64,000 nt of DNA from Rebecca billardiae RCC1528 (GCA_965240325.2 OZ251240.1:1364001-1428000); one strand, 5' to 3'; positions 32,238-44,178 are shown, counted from the first letter of the stretch. Numbers and translations: made by a program. Notes: generated by a model from the letters alone, not told the origin.

Positions 32238-32949
32238 CGACCTATCCGCCGTGGACGACACCGCCGCGCCGTCACGCCATCGTTTCCCCGTCCAAGCTGC
32301 CCGGCCCGCTGCTGGCCCGGGCAGGGGCTCACAGTCACACACGGTCAGTCGTCAGTTCATCAGTCAGTGATAATTATGACGAGGCAGTCAGGCAGGCGGT
32401 GAGTCGCGGTGACTGTCAGTGACCACTGACTGTCATCAACTATTGAAGCGATAGCTGTCTCTGTTACCGGGTAGTCCGCCAGCCAGTCACATGAGGACTC
32501 ACATGCACTTCGGACTGACTGAGTATGTACCGATCGGACGTCAACTGGTCACCACAACTGAGTCCGTCTGTCGACTCGCCACTCACGGTATCTCGCAGCT
32601 GAGTCGCAGCCTGCCGGGCCCGGATGCGACCGGGAAGTGACGCGGCGGCAGTCGCGGGCGGCCCGCGCCGGACCGGTCGGCGGGGCGAGTCGGCCGCCGC
32701 GTCACCGTACCGTGCGTCACCGTGGCACGCGTGCGGCGCTGCATACGCCCGCCGAGCCCGAGGCTGAGGCCCCGGAACGGCGCGAAGAGCGTCGGACTGC
32801 GCGCAGCGGTCGGGTACCCGCACTCCGGGTGACACGCCGCCGGACGTGGGCGAGCGCCGAGCCGCCAGCGCAGCTCCCCCCGTGCGCCTCCAGGCACAGT
32901 GGGCGCGCGATCGGCACCCACGTTTGTCCCCTTCGCCCGCCGCGTCCCC
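32238..32949. other. Intergenic spacer, no gene seen
   Basis: About 710 bp between two minus-strand genes, containing short ACTG/CAGT-rich stretches (32345-32470). It presumably includes the hydrolase promoter. Confidence 0.4.
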
Positions 32950-33762
32950 TCACGCGCCGCCCGTGACCATCTGCCTGAACTCGAGCTTCGAGACGTACTT
33001 GGCGCCCTTGGGCAGCCGCGGCGGCGCGTCGACGCCGAGCGCCTTGAGCGCCTCGGCGCACTGCGCGACGGTCATGCCGCGCTTGGCGGCGTCGTACATG
33101 TCGTACAGCGTGTCCACCTCCTCCCGATCGAAGAAGAGCGTGGGCGACGTCAGGTCCGTCGCGTTGCGCAGCCCCTGCAGCTTGGAGACGAGGAAGGCGC
33201 GCGGGTCGTCCGGCTTGGCAAAGATGAGCGCCTGCGCGAGCTGCTCGAAGAGTGGCTGGAGCTGGTGCTTGTCGAGGTACTGCCGCGCCTGCATCTGCGG
33301 GTCCAGCTTCGTCCGCTCGCGCCGCACGTTCGACTCCGCCATCGGGTCCTTGCGCTCCTTGCCGCCCTTGAAGCGCGCCTGGATCTTGGACGCCGCCATC
33401 TCGTCGCGCTGCTTCTTGGTCTTTTGCTTGCGCCGCTCGCGCGCGCCGCGGTTCACCGCCTGCAGCTGCGTTGCTGCTGACTGCTCCTGCTCCTGCTGCC
33501 GCCGCTTCCGCTCCGCCTTGCGCTGCGCCGCCGTCTTGCGCGCGCCCTTGCCGCGCTGCGCCGCCTGCATCCGCACCGCCGCCGCCTGCTGCTCCTCGAG
33601 CTCCTCCGCGCTAAGCGGCGGCGGCGCGGGCTGCGCGGCGGGCGGCGGCGGCGGTGGCGCCGCAGGCTCGGGCGGCGCGGCATCCGCGGCGCCCGGCGCC
33701 TCCGCCTCCTCCTGCGCCTCCGGCTCCTCCGCCTCGGGTGGCTCCTGCTCCGCGTCAGCCAT
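32950..33762 (-). CDS. IQ-motif/RIIa-like/EF-hand-like protein (EFCAB10-like)
   Basis: 270 aa from the ATG ending at 33762, and 20 residues longer if the ATG at 33822 is used. The N-terminal third is Glu/Pro/Ala-rich. Three IQ-like helices follow: AVRMQAAQRGKGARK, ATQLQAVNRGARERRK and ASKIQARFKGGKERK. ARQYLDKHQLQPLFEQL and the following IFAKPDDPRAFLVSKL resemble the RIIa/DPY-30-type dimerisation helix pair that opens EFCAB10-like proteins. The last 70 residues resemble an EF-hand pair (LFFDREEVDTLYDMYDAAKRGM ... ALKALG), but the calcium-binding loop residues look incomplete. Such proteins are usually calmodulin-binding components of cilia and flagella, so a flagellar role is inferred. The start lies 220 bp from the start of the divergent condensin gene, so a shared promoter is likely. 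Confidence 0.75.
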   Translation of the reverse strand: MADAEQEPPEAEEPEAQEEAEAPGAADAAPPEPAAPPPPPPAAQPAPPPLSAEELEEQQAAAVRMQAAQRGKGARKTAAQRKAERKRRQQEQEQSAATQLQAVNRGARERRKQKTKKQRDEMAASKIQARFKGGKERKDPMAESNVRRERTKLDPQMQARQYLDKHQLQPLFEQLAQALIFAKPDDPRAFLVSKLQGLRNATDLTSPTLFFDREEVDTLYDMYDAAKRGMTVAQCAEALKALGVDAPPRLPKGAKYVSKLEFRQMVTGGA

Positions 33763-33981
33763 GGCGCTCGGTGTAACGCCAACCGCTGCAGCGGAAGGCG
33801 CTCGCATGCGGCAGCCCTCCAATCCGGGCGGGCGGGCGGGATAGCGCCCCCGGACCGGGTCAAATTGAATGGCCGAGCCGGCCGTTTGGCCGAGGTCCTG
33901 AAGCCGCGCTGCGCCTCGGCTTCAAACGCGACCGAGCGGCAGGCCGCTCTGCTGCCGCTGCTGCCCTCTCGGCCAACCCAG

Positions 33982-36900
33982 ATGGCCCTCGGCAAAGGCG
34001 AGCCGGCGGTGGGCGCGAAGATGTCGCTGCCCACGCCGAGCAAGCGCTCGGCCAACTTCGTCACCCGCGTGTGTGACGATCCCACCGCGCTCGTGGACCT
34101 GATGGCGCGGGTGCGCGCGCGAGACCGAGCGCGCGCACAATGAGCGCGCGCCGCGCCGCGCCGCGCCGCGCGCGCCTGAGACATGCCCCTCGGCCGGTCG
34201 CGCGCGCATGGCGGTGCGCGCCCAGACGGGTGCGGACGACCTGGCCGAGCAGCTCCAGGCCCTCGCCTCCAAGGAGCTCGCGCGCCTCTGGGCCACGCTC
34301 AGCGAGCACGTCGACGCGCTGATCGGGCGTGACGAGCATCGCGCGGACGAGGCCGCGGACGGCGCGATGGGCGGCGCGGCGCACACGGGCGCGATCGGCT
34401 TCTTCGAGGCGGTGGTCGAGCTCGCGCGCCAGACGCTCGCGTGCGAGGCGGTCACGCCGCCTGAGCAGATGCACGCCGCCGCGTTTGCGCTGCACGGTGC
34501 GCGCGCGAGCGAGCGAGGGCGTGAGAATGCGCGCGCGCGCGCGCGCGAGGCCATGCCGCGCGCCGCTCGGCGCGCGCTGAGCAGCGCGGCCGTGGTGTGC
34601 GCGCGCGGGCGCGCGCCTCTCGCGCAGACATCATCTTCGAGCTCGAGTCCGAGTCCGCCGCCGAGCTGCAGGACGCCATCGTGCGGCTGTGCGAGGGATG
34701 GTGGCACGCGGGCGCCGCGGGGCGCGAGTCCCTCGTGCCGCAGGCGGTCACGTACGTGCTGGTGCGCGCGCTCGGCGCGGACGCGGGCTCGGCGGACGTG
34801 AAGCGCGCGGCGGCGTTCCGCGGCGCGCTCGCCGCGCTCGACTTCGCCGACCCGTCCATCGGCTCGCTCAAGAAGCTGCTGCTGCACGCGCTGATCAGCC
34901 CGCGCTTCCTGCGGCACGCGGACGGGCGGCGCTGCCTCGTGTCGCTCTGGACGCTCGACCCGGGGTTCGTCGCCGAGCTGCACGCGGCGGTGAAGAACCA
35001 GCTGCCGGTGTGCCGCGCGTCGCTGCGCGCCGCGTACGCCGACGTGTACGCGCGCGCGTGGCGCGCGGCCAGCGGCGACTTTGCGTCCGCCATCGAGGCG
35101 GAGTGCCTGCAAGACCTGATGCACGCGGCCGCGCACGCGCGCACGAGCGCGATGGCGGCCGCGGTGCGCGCGGCGCTGGCGGAGGTGCACGCGCTGAAGG
35201 GGACGAGCCGCGCGGCGGACGAGATGCTCGTGCGGCTGTACGAGCCCATCCTCTGGCGCTCGCTCAAGGTGCCCAACCCGCTCGTCCGGCGCAACGCCGC
35301 CGCGCTCCTCTTTGACGTGTTCCCGCTCGCGCCGCCCGCCGCGCACGGCGCGCGCGCGCTCGACGAGGCGGCGCAGCGCTCGTGGGGTGCGGTGCGCGCG
35401 CTGCTCAAGGACGAGGCGCCGGCGGTGCGCGCGCTCGCGGCGCACGGCGCGGCGCGCTGCCTCGCGCTCTACGCCGAGCTCGCCCCGCCGGGCACGCCCA
35501 AGGCCGTCGCGCACGGCCTCGGCGCCGAGCTCGCGCACGACGCCGCGTCGGCGGCCGTGCGCGTCGCCGCGCTCGACGCGCTCGGCTTCCTCGTCGCGCA
35601 GGCGGCGCCGCCCAGGGCGAAGAAGGGCGGCGCGCAGAAGGGCGGCGCAACGGGTGCGAGGAAGGGCGCGGCGCCGCCGCCCGGCTCGGCCGCCGCCGCC
35701 GGCGCCGACGAGGACGGCGCCGCGGGCGTGTCGGGCGCGGTACAGCTTGCGCTCCGCGCCGCGCTGCCGCACGTCGCGCCGCTCGCGCATGACAGCTGCG
35801 AGCGCGTGCGCGCCGCGCTGCTGCGGCTGCTCGCGCGGCTGCGCGCGCTGCGCACGCCCGCGTGGCACGCGCTCGTGAGCGCGGACGCGCTCGCGCGCCG
35901 GCTGCCGCTCGAGCGCCCGCCGCTGCGCCGCCAGCTCGTCGCCCTGCTCGCTCCCTTGTATCTGCCCACGGCCGGCGGCGGCGGCGGCGGCGGGGCGGGC
36001 GGCGGCGGCGCGGCCGCGCGGCCGCTGGCTCGGCTGCGCGAGCTGTGCGCGGCGCAGCCGCTGTGTGCGCGCGCGCTGCTGCAGAGCGAGGCCACGCACA
36101 CCGCGCACGGCGGCGACGTGCTCGCGCGCGCGCTCGGCGCGCTGCTCGACGACGCGCTCGGCGCGGCGGCGCGCGCGGGCGGTGGCGCGGCGGATGAGGG
36201 CGCGCGCGCGCTCGGCGCCGCGCTCGGCGCCGCGAGCGCGCTGCTCGAGGGCGAGGCGGCCGCCGCCGTCGCGCGCGGCGGCGGCGCTCGCGGCGCGGCG
36301 GCGGCGCGGCCCCTCGCGACGCTCGCCGCCGCGCGCATCGACGCGCGCGCGGGCGAGCGCCTCTGGGCGGCCGCGGCGCCGAGCGCGGACGCGCGCGGCG
36401 CGTTGCGCGCCATCGCCGCGCGGCTGCCGGAGGGATCGGTGCCGGCGGTGAGCGCGGAGTGCGCGGCGGTGCTGCCGGCGGTGATGTCGCCGCACGCGCC
36501 GTCGCCGCACGCGCGCATGGACGCGGCGGCGCGCGCGGACGCGCACCCGCCCGTGACCGCTCCGCTCGGCGCCGCCGACGCCGACGCCGACGGCGCGGGT
36601 GCCGCCGCCGCGCAGTCGGGCGTGCTCGCGTGCGTGTGCGCGTGGCAGCGCGCCGGCCCTCTGCTCGGCTCGGTGCTCGCGGCGCTGCGGATGACGGCCG
36701 CCGTGGCGGCGGCGCAGGAGGAGGGCGGCGGCGATCTCGGTGGCGCCGCGGCCTCCGATGAGAACGGCGGCGGCGCGGCGCGCGCGGGCGGGAAGCGCGC
36801 GCGGCAGCAGCAGCAGCAGCAGCGCGCGCAACCGCCCGCGCCGCCCGCCGCGAGCGCGGCCGAGCACGCCGCCGCGGCCGAGCGCGCCGCGTCGCTGCTG

Positions 36901-38410
36901 CTGCAGCTGCTCGCGAGCGCGCCGCTGCGCGCGCAGCTGCTCTCCGCGCCCGAGCAGCGCGCGGCGCTCGGCGCGATCGGCGCCGAGCTCGAGCGCTGGC
37001 TGCCCGCCCTGCGCGCGCGGCTGGGCGCGCCCGCGCCGCTCGGCGGCGCGGCCGCGAGCGCGCGCGCGCACGCGGTGGCGCAGCTGAGCGCGCAGGGCGC
37101 GCTGCGGCTGGTGCGCGCGCTGGGCAAGCTCGCGACGCACCTGGCGCTGCCGCACGGCGACGACGACGACGACGACGCGGAAGGGCGCGCGCGCGCGCTG
37201 CGGCTGCTCCGATCGCTCGGCGCGTGGGGCTGCGAGCTCGCGCGCGACGCGTCAGCGCGCGGCTTTGGCGCGCCGGCCTCGGCAGCCGGCGCCGTGCCGG
37301 CGGCGAGCCGCGCGCTGCGCGCCGTGCAGGCGGCCGCGCCGCCGCCGGCGGACACGCCGCCGCGCGCGCGCCCGAGGCGCGCCGAGCCGGCGGAGGCGGA
37401 GGGCGCGGCGCGCGCGGACGCGGTGGGCTGGGCCTGCGCCGCGCTCGTCGCGTGCGTCGACGCGCACGCCGACGCGGCGGCGGTCGGGCTGTGCGCGGCG
37501 CCGGAGGGCGGCGCGGAGGCCGGCGCACTCGCGCGCGCCGCCGCCGAGTGCGCGTGCGCCGCACTCGGCGCGTGCAGCGCGCGCGCCGCGGCGGGCGGCT
37601 CGTCGGCGCACGTGTGCGCGCAGCGGCGCGCGCTCGCGCTCGCGTGGCAGCTGCTGGATGGCGGCGCGGCGGAGGAGGGCGGCGTGGGTGAGGGCTCGGA
37701 GGCGGACGCGGAGGGCGCGCCCGCGGCCGCGCAGCTCTCCGCGCAGATCGTGCGCGCCGCCGCCGCCGCCGCGCCGCGCGCCGCCGCGGCGATCGACGCG
37801 GCGCTGCGCGCGGACGGCGCGGACGCGGACGCCCTCGACGCGCGCACCAACCTGCAGCTGAGCGCGGCCGAGCTGCGCGCGGGCACGTCCGCGCTGCTCG
37901 CGCTGTGCGCGCACGCGCCGCACGCGCGCGTCGGCGCGCTCGTCTGCGCGCTCATCGGCGCGGCGCTCGACGCGCGCGCCGCGCTCGGCGCGGCGCCGGG
38001 CGGCGCGCGCGGCGCAGACGACGCCGACGCCGACGTCGACGCCGACGCGGAGGGCGCGCGCGGCGTCGCGCTCGTGCCGACGCTCGGGCTCCCGCCGCTG
38101 CCCACGGCCGCGCTCGAGGTGCGCGCGCGCGCGCCGAGCGCGCCGCCACGCCTGCCGCGCGCGCGCTGAGTGCGCCGCCCGCGCGCCCCCTTCGGCGGTT
38201 GCCTGTCCCACGCAGGCGCTCGCGCGCGCGAGCAGCGGTGGCAGCGGCAGTGGCGCGAGCGCCGAGCTCGGTCGCGCCGTCGCCGCCGAGCTCGAGGCGC
38301 TGCGCGTTGCCGAGCCGAGCGCCGACGCACCGGACGCGGCGTGGCTGTGCCGGCTGGGCCGCGCGCTCGGCTGCTCCGAGCCGCAGCTGCTGCGCGCGCG
38401 CGCGTGCTGA
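33982..38410 (+). CDS. NCAPG2: Condensin-2 complex subunit G2 (four exons)
   Basis: Exons 33982-34110, 34226-34496, 34628-38118 and 38216-38410 join in phase (0, 1, 0) into 1361 codons, compared with about 1140-1160 in animals. Hallmarks of the family lie in exon 3: VRLCEGWWHAG, KKLLLHALISPRFL, GRRCLVSLWTLDPGFVAELH, AVKNQLPVCRASLRAAYADV, YARAWRAASGDFASAIEAEC and EMLVRLYEPILWRSLKVPNP, then HEAT-like helices. Long Ala/Arg-rich inserts explain the extra length. NCAPG2 is the HEAT-repeat subunit that, with SMC2, SMC4, NCAPH2 and NCAPD3, forms condensin II and shapes mitotic chromosomes in the nucleus. All donors are GTGCGCG and acceptors end CAG. I chose ATG 33982 as first, though 33865 or 34021 are possible. 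The last exon is supported only by phase and a nearby stop. The gene is divergent from the IQ/EF-hand gene. Confidence 0.88.
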
Positions 38411-38901
38411 GCGCGGCGCTGCGCCGGTGCCGTGCGCACGGCACAAGAGGTGTGCCGACCAGGTTTGCGCCGAGCGCCGCGCCGGGCCCGGGGGCGAACG
38501 GGGCGTGTGCGCGCGCCCTGCCGTTGGGCGGGCTGCTGCTGACACCGCCGCGCCCCGTGCTGCCGTGTGCGCGCCCCCGCGCCCTCCGTCCTGCCTCAGC
38601 GGGCCAGCCGTCCGCAGGCTTCCAGTTCCAGTCCCGAGTGGTCCAGTCCGCCGCGGGGGCGGCTCTGAGTGCTCCGTGACGGCATCAGTCATCATCACGT
38701 TCAGTCTCCGCGACTCGCGAGTGGCCTCACGGGCTGACTCAGCCCCGTGGCGGACGGCACTCGGGCGCCCGCACTGCAGCAGTCGTGAACCACGCCTCGG
38801 GCCGGAGCCGAGATGATGCCAGATTATTGCACGGACTGGCGCGCATATCATCATCAGCAGCAGTGTAACAGTAGCAGAGAGAGAGAGAGAGAGATACTGA
38901 A

Positions 38902-38951
<50 letters not shown>

Positions 38952-39155
38952 ATAATAATAATATACTGAATACATCAGCTATCATCAGCATTTTATTATT
39001 AATATTATAATCATAATATATATATATTATTTTATATATTATTAATAAAATAATGACGACGACGACGGCCGCCGACGCAGTCAGGGCGCATGATGCATTG
39101 ATGCGCGCTCTTGTTCCGGTGACCACGGACCGTGTGAGCTCGATCGTCACGCCAG
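38411..39155. other. Convergent intergenic region with microsatellites
   Basis: Lies between the 3' ends of the condensin gene and the minus-strand coiled-coil gene. It holds a GA run at about 38876-38892, a (TA)n run and AT-rich sequence to 39050. No gene seen. Confidence 0.6.
38906..38945. repeat. (TA)n microsatellite
   Basis: A 40-bp TA run preceded by a GA dinucleotide run and followed by TAA-type repeats. Confidence 0.95.
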
Positions 39156-42063
39156 TCACTGCCGGCGTGGTCGACTCGAGTCCCTCGCGCCACTGCCAGC
39201 GGTGCTGCGACGCCGCTTGCCGGACGTTCCCACCTGCTCCCCGCCCTGACGGCCGTCGTGTCTCGACGAGGATGCAGGCTTCGAGCTGCAGCTGTCGCAG
39301 GCCACGCGAATCGCTTTATAAGAGGCGGGTCGGTCACGAACCTCGGGGCAGCAGTGCTTGTGCATTCGCCTGCGCTCCGGAGCGGCGGGGTGGGCGCGTC
39401 GCGTCCGGAAGAGGTGGCGCGAGAGTGCTGTCAGCCAGCCCATCGCGCGGCGGCGCAGCGCCCGGCCCGCCCGCCACGCGGGCCGCGAACGCCGCGCGCC
39501 GCGTGCTGCGGCGTCTTCAGCCCGCGTGCGCCGGCCGCACCTCTGGCACTTGCAGCAGCGCAGCTCGAGGCCGTACATCTCCTCGCCGCAGCGCGCGCAC
39601 GACTCGAGCACGTCCGGCAGCTGGTCCAGCGGAGGGAGTGTGCCGCCGAAGAAGGAGAGAGGTGGGAGGACCGGCGACACGCCGCCGCCCACGCCGCCCA
39701 CGGGCGCCCCCCAGGGAGGCTGCGCGCCGGGCACGCGGTCTTTCAGCCCCACGTGCACACCCTCGGCGCGTGCGCGCGCGCCCGTCTCGTCCGCGCCCGT
39801 GGTGGCGGCGTGCTGATGCTGGTGCGGCCGCGCGGCTGCCGCGCCCGCGTCGTGCGAGGCACTGTTGGCAGGCGCGGGGCCATCCATCCACGCCGGCCGA
39901 GCGAGCGCGGCCGCCTCGTCGTGGCCGTCGTTTGCCTGCGCTGCTGGCGGCGCCATCGCTCCAGGCGGCATGTGCAGCGGCGGCTCCTGCGCAGCCCGTC
40001 CGCCCGCGTCGCGGATGGGGCTGCGCGCGGCGTGCCGCGGCCAGTCGCCGGCGCCGTGCGCGGCTGGGTTGATGGCGTGGACGGCAGCGGCGAACGGCAC
40101 GATGGGCAGTGTGGCGGGCCGCACGCCGGCTGGCGGCGCCGGCGCGCCCGCCTGAGGGCGGCGCGGCGGCAGGCCAGGCCCGCCGGACATCGAGTCGGCC
40201 GCCGGCGTGTGCGGCGGCGCGGCCGGCCTGACGCGGCTTTGCGAGAGCACAGTCTCCGCGGGGTCGTCGTGAGGCGAGGCCGGTGCGCCGAGGAGAGGCT
40301 CGCTTGGATCGGCGTGGGGCGTGCGCGGCGCGAGTTGGTGGAGGGCCTCGTCGTCCGCGGAGCGTGCCGGGGCGTTGCGCTGCGCCGCAGACCCACCGTA
40401 GCCCGCGCGCGGGGCCGGCGGCGTGGCCATCGGCGCCGCTGCTGCATGCGGCGCCGGCGCGCCGAGGCCACTTCCCGCGGGGCTTGTGCTGAGGACGCGC
40501 TGCTCCATCGAGTGGACCAGGTCGAGGACGTCGCTCAGGTCGCTCTCCACACCGGCCTTGGCCGTGATCGCCGCCTGCAGCCGCACTTCGAGTGCCGACG
40601 CCTCGTCAGCCGACGCTGCCGCGCGCCGCTCTGCCTCGACGGCCGCGTCGCGCGAGCTCTGGCCGCGCGCGCTCGCCTCGCTGGCTGCGCGGAGCGTCTC
40701 CGCTCGCGCCGCCGCCAGCTGGCGCAGGAGCTCCGAACGAGTGCGCTCCCAGGCCTGGTGGCGAGCCTGCGCGCGCGGCGGCGGAGCAGCAGCGTTGTGT
40801 GGAGGCGGCGCGGACGGCAGAGGGGCGGTGAGTGAGCCTGAGAGCGCGCGGCGCGCGTCTGCGCACCGCACGTGCGGCACTCGTCAACGGCGCAAGTTCA
40901 GGGCTTCAGGCGAGTCCGCCGACGGGCGCTGTCCGGCCTGCACAGTCCAGACGGGTGCCCGCGATCAGCCCCACGCGCGCTCGCCGTGCGCGCAGACAGG
41001 CAGAAGTAGACCGACACACAGCCAGCCGGCCAGCCAGCCCGCCGCCAACACTCACAGCCCAGCAGCTGCGTGGCGGCCGCGCGCGGCCAGGCAAGCAGCC
41101 AGCAGCCAGCATCGGCCGGCGCGGCGGCGCCCGTCGCAGGCCCGGCGGCGCGCGGGGGCTTGCGCGCGGGGCGCGGCGGGAGGCGCGCACCTGCCACGCG
41201 ACGATGTCCTGCTCCAGCGTGCGCACCTCTTGCGCGAGGGCTGCCTCGCTCGCGGCGCGCACGTCGTCGGCCGCGGTGAGGGCGCGCGCGTGCTCGTGCA
41301 GCCGCGCGCACTGCGCGCTCAGCGCGCTCGCGCGCTCGTGCGCGCAGCGCTCGCGCTCGAGCGCGCCGGCGTACGCCTCGTCGAGCGCGCCGCGCTCGCG
41401 CTGGGCGAGGCCCGCCTGACCGAGCGCGTCCCGCTGCGCCTCGCGCGCGTGCGCCGCCTGGTCGCGGAAGAAGAGCGCGCTCACGAGCGCGGCGCGCCGC
41501 ACGGCGTGCGCGGCGCGCGCCTCCTCCAGCGCCTCGGCCTCGCGCGCGGCCGCGGCGCGCGCGGCCTCGACGCGGGCGTCGGAGGCGGCCTCGGCTCGGG
41601 AGAGCGCCTCGAGCAGCCCGCGCTGCCTCGCGCGCACATCGGCGATCGCCTCGCTCGCCGTGGCCGCCGTCGGCCCCGCCTTGGCAGCGAAGTCCTCGAG
41701 CAGCTGCACGCGCTCCGACATCTCGCGCAGCTGCGTCTGCCGCTCGGCGTGGGCGGTGCCCGCGCGCTCGAGGGCGTCGACGCGCGTGCGCAGCGCGTCG
41801 CGCTGCTGCTCGAGGCCCTGCGCCCGCGCGCTCGCCGCCGCGAGCTGCGCGCGCGCGTCGGTGAGCGCGTGCTCGGCCGCGTCGCGCTTGGCCTCGAGCG
41901 CGCCGAGCTCGCCGCTCGCGGTGCGCGCGCGCGAACGCTCCGCGTCGAGCTGGCGGCGCGCGTCGTCGAGATCGCGCTCGAGCTGCGCGCGTGCCGCCTG
42001 GTGCTCCCGCAGCGCGCGCGCGACCTCGTCGAGCGGGGATTCGGCCATCGCGGCGCCGGTCAT
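39156..42063 (-). CDS. Coiled-coil protein with Cys-rich C-terminal finger (introns 40767-41190 and probably 39370-39540)
   Basis: Exon 1 (42063-41191) encodes a long alanine-rich coiled coil with heptad-like Leu/Ala spacing (LREHQAARAQLERDLDDA ... RTLEQDIVAWQ). A 424-bp GTGCGCG...GCGCAG intron, phase 0 at both ends, joins it to exon 2 at ARHQAWERTRSELL, where coiled coil resumes to about LVHSMEQRVL. A Pro/Ala-rich disordered stretch follows, then CARCGEEMYGLELRCCKCQ. A second intron (39540-39370, phase 2, divisible by 3) would join this to RRMHKHCCPEV, giving a Cys/His pattern like a small zinc-binding finger. Unspliced, the frame stays open, so the 3' end is uncertain. I chose ATG 42063, with 42048 as the alternative. 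Structural or scaffold function is inferred and the family is not recognised. Confidence 0.65.
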
Positions 42064-42287
42064 CGCGCCCGCCCTGTCGCCCCCGCGGTCGCTCGCAAGT
42101 CGGTGGGAGTCGAAGCGAACTCGCTTGGTTCGCGGCGGCGGCCCCCCTTCCGGCCCGGTGGGCCAACCAAGGGTACCAACGGTCTTTTCGCCACGCACCG
42201 GACCATCAGGAAGTCCGGCGCCCGTCGTCGCCTACTGACGCCTCGCGTGGACCAGAACGCATCACTGCATCAGGCGCAGCACGCACG

Positions 42288-44178
42288 ATGTCGCCGCCTC
42301 ACGAGGAGGAGGCGGAGCCGCTCACGGGCCACGGCGGCACGGGCGCGTCGAGCGCTCGGGAGCGCGCGGCGTCGACGCTCGCGCAGGACCGGCTGGCGAT
42401 GGTCCTCCTCTTCGTGCTGTACACGCTGCAGGGCATCCCGATGGGCCTGTCCGCGAGCATCCCGTTCCTGCTGCAGTCGCGCGTCACGTACAAGGAGCAG
42501 GCGGTCTTCTCGCTCGTGTCGGTGCCCTTCTCGCTGAAGCTGCTGTGGGCGCCGATCGTCGACGGCTTCTACTCCGCGCGCTTCGGCCGGCGCAAGTCGT
42601 GGCTCGTGCCCATCCAGCTGCTCTGCGGCGCGACGATGGTGCTGGGCTCGTCGCGGCTCGAAGGGCTGATGGGCGACGCGCCCGGCAGCACGCCGGACGT
42701 GGGCTCGCTCGCGCGGTACTTTGGCTTCCTCTTCTTCCTGATGGCGACGCAGGACATCGCCGTCGACGGCTGGGCGCTCACCATGCTCTCGCCCGGCCGC
42801 GTCGCGTGGGCGGGCACGATCAACACGGTCGGTCAGACGCTCGGCTACTTCACCTCGTACGTCGGCTTCCTCGCGCTCAACGACGAGGCCACGTGCAACG
42901 CGTACCTGCGCGGTGCGCCGGCGAGCGGCGGGCTGGTGAGCCTCTCGGCGTTCGTGGCGTTCTGGGGCTGGGTCTTCATCGGCGCCACGCTCCTCGTGCT
43001 CGCGTGCAAGGCGGAGGGCGCGGACGCGGAGGTGCCCTCGGGCGTGCTCGCCATGTACAGGTGAGGCGCAGCGCACCGCACCGCACCGCACTGCGCACCG
43101 CACCGCACCGCACTGCGCACCGCACCGCACCGCACTGCGCACCGCACCGCAGCAGCGCACCGCGCACTGCGCACCGCACCGCAGCTCCGCCGTGACGCCG
43201 GCGCGGCCCCGCCGCGCGCGGCGCGGCTCGCGGCGCGGGTGCGCGCAGGGAGGCGCTCGAGTGCGCGCGGCTGCCGCCGGTGCGCACGTACGCGCTCGTG
43301 CTGCTCACCGTCAAGCTGGGCAGCGCGGCCGCGGACGCGGGCACGTCGCTCAAGCTGACCGAGTACGGCATGCCCAAGGAGGAGCTCGCCTTCCTCTCGC
43401 CCTTCCTCGCGAGCGCGGGCATCATCGTGCCGATGCTGATCGCCAAGCTCACCACGGGCCCGCGCCCGCTGAGCGTGTACCTGGTAGGCGTGCCCGCGCG
43501 GCTGCTGCTCAACGTGCTCTACTGGTACGCGGTGCCGCTCGCCGCGCGCGCGTACGGCCCCGAGCCGAGCGTGAGCAAGCCCGCGTTCTACGCGGTGATC
43601 GTGAGCAGCGCGCTCGTCAACGTGTTCGCGGTGAACATGATGTTCGTCTCGCAGATGGCCTTTGCCAACCGCGTCGCCGACCCGTCGATCGGCGGCACGT
43701 ACATCACGCTCATCAACACCGTCGCAAACCTCGGTGCGCGCGCGCGTGCGGTGCGCGCGCGCGTGCGGTGCGCGCGCGCGCCGAGCCGAGCCGCAAGCGC
43801 GCCGCGCGCCGCCGAGCCGCGCCTTCTGCGCTGAGACGCGGAGTCGCGCGCGCGCGCGGCGCAGGCGGCACATGGACTTCGAGCGTGGCGCTGTACGTGC
43901 TCGACTCGCTCACCACGCGGCAGTGCACGCACGCGCGCACGGGGCGGCCCATCGGCTCCGGCCGCTCGGGGCAGCCGCTGTGCGAGACCAAGCTGGACGC
44001 CGAGTGCACGCGGCTCAAGGGCGCGTGCGAGATGGTCTCGGACGGGTACCGCACCGAGCTGCTGGCGTGCACCGCCCTCGGCATCGCGTGGCTGCTCCTC
44101 TTCAGGCCGGTGGTGCTGCGGCTGCAGGCGACGCCCATCAACGCGTGGCGGCTGCGCTCGCACTGGAAGAACGGGTGA
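42288..44178 (+). CDS. SLC33A1: Acetyl-CoA transporter, SLC33A1/AT-1 family (three exons)
   Basis: Exons 42288-43060, 43249-43733 and 43865-44178 join in phases 2 and 1 to give 523 aa, close to the usual 550. The family signature is clear: LYTLQGIPMGLSASIPFLLQ, FSLKLLWAPIVDGFY, FGRRKSWLVP, ATQDIAVDGWALTMLS, NTVGQTLGYF, then LTVKLGSAAADAGTSLKLTE, PSIGGTYITLINTVANLGG and TSSVALYVLDSLT. The NLG|G junction is restored exactly by the second splice. Family members are multi-pass major-facilitator-type carriers that move acetyl-CoA from cytosol into the ER/Golgi lumen for acetylation of glycans and proteins. About eleven or twelve hydrophobic segments are visible. The start lies 225 bp from the divergent coiled-coil gene. 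The first donor is GTGAGG, unlike the GTGCGCG form of most others. Confidence 0.92.
43071..43185 (+). repeat. Minisatellite inside SLC33A1 intron 1
   Basis: Three perfect tandem copies of a 22-bp unit (GCGCACC, then CGCACC-type pentamer steps ending GCACT) at 43071, 43093 and 43115, then degenerate copies, fill most of the 188-bp intron. Confidence 0.9.

Noticed and set aside
34116-34557. (GC)n-like runs around the condensin introns as Z-DNA signals
   Set aside because: Alternating GC runs are everywhere in this genome, so no specific function can be supported here.
33922-38444. Minus-strand open frames of about 1000 codons opposite the condensin gene
   Set aside because: They are Arg/Ala/Ser shadows created by GC-rich codons. 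The plus strand carries the conserved NCAPG2 motifs and phase-matched introns.
39156-39368. TATAAAG near 39310-39320 as a promoter
   Set aside because: It lies inside the putative last exon of the coiled-coil gene with no gene starting next to it.
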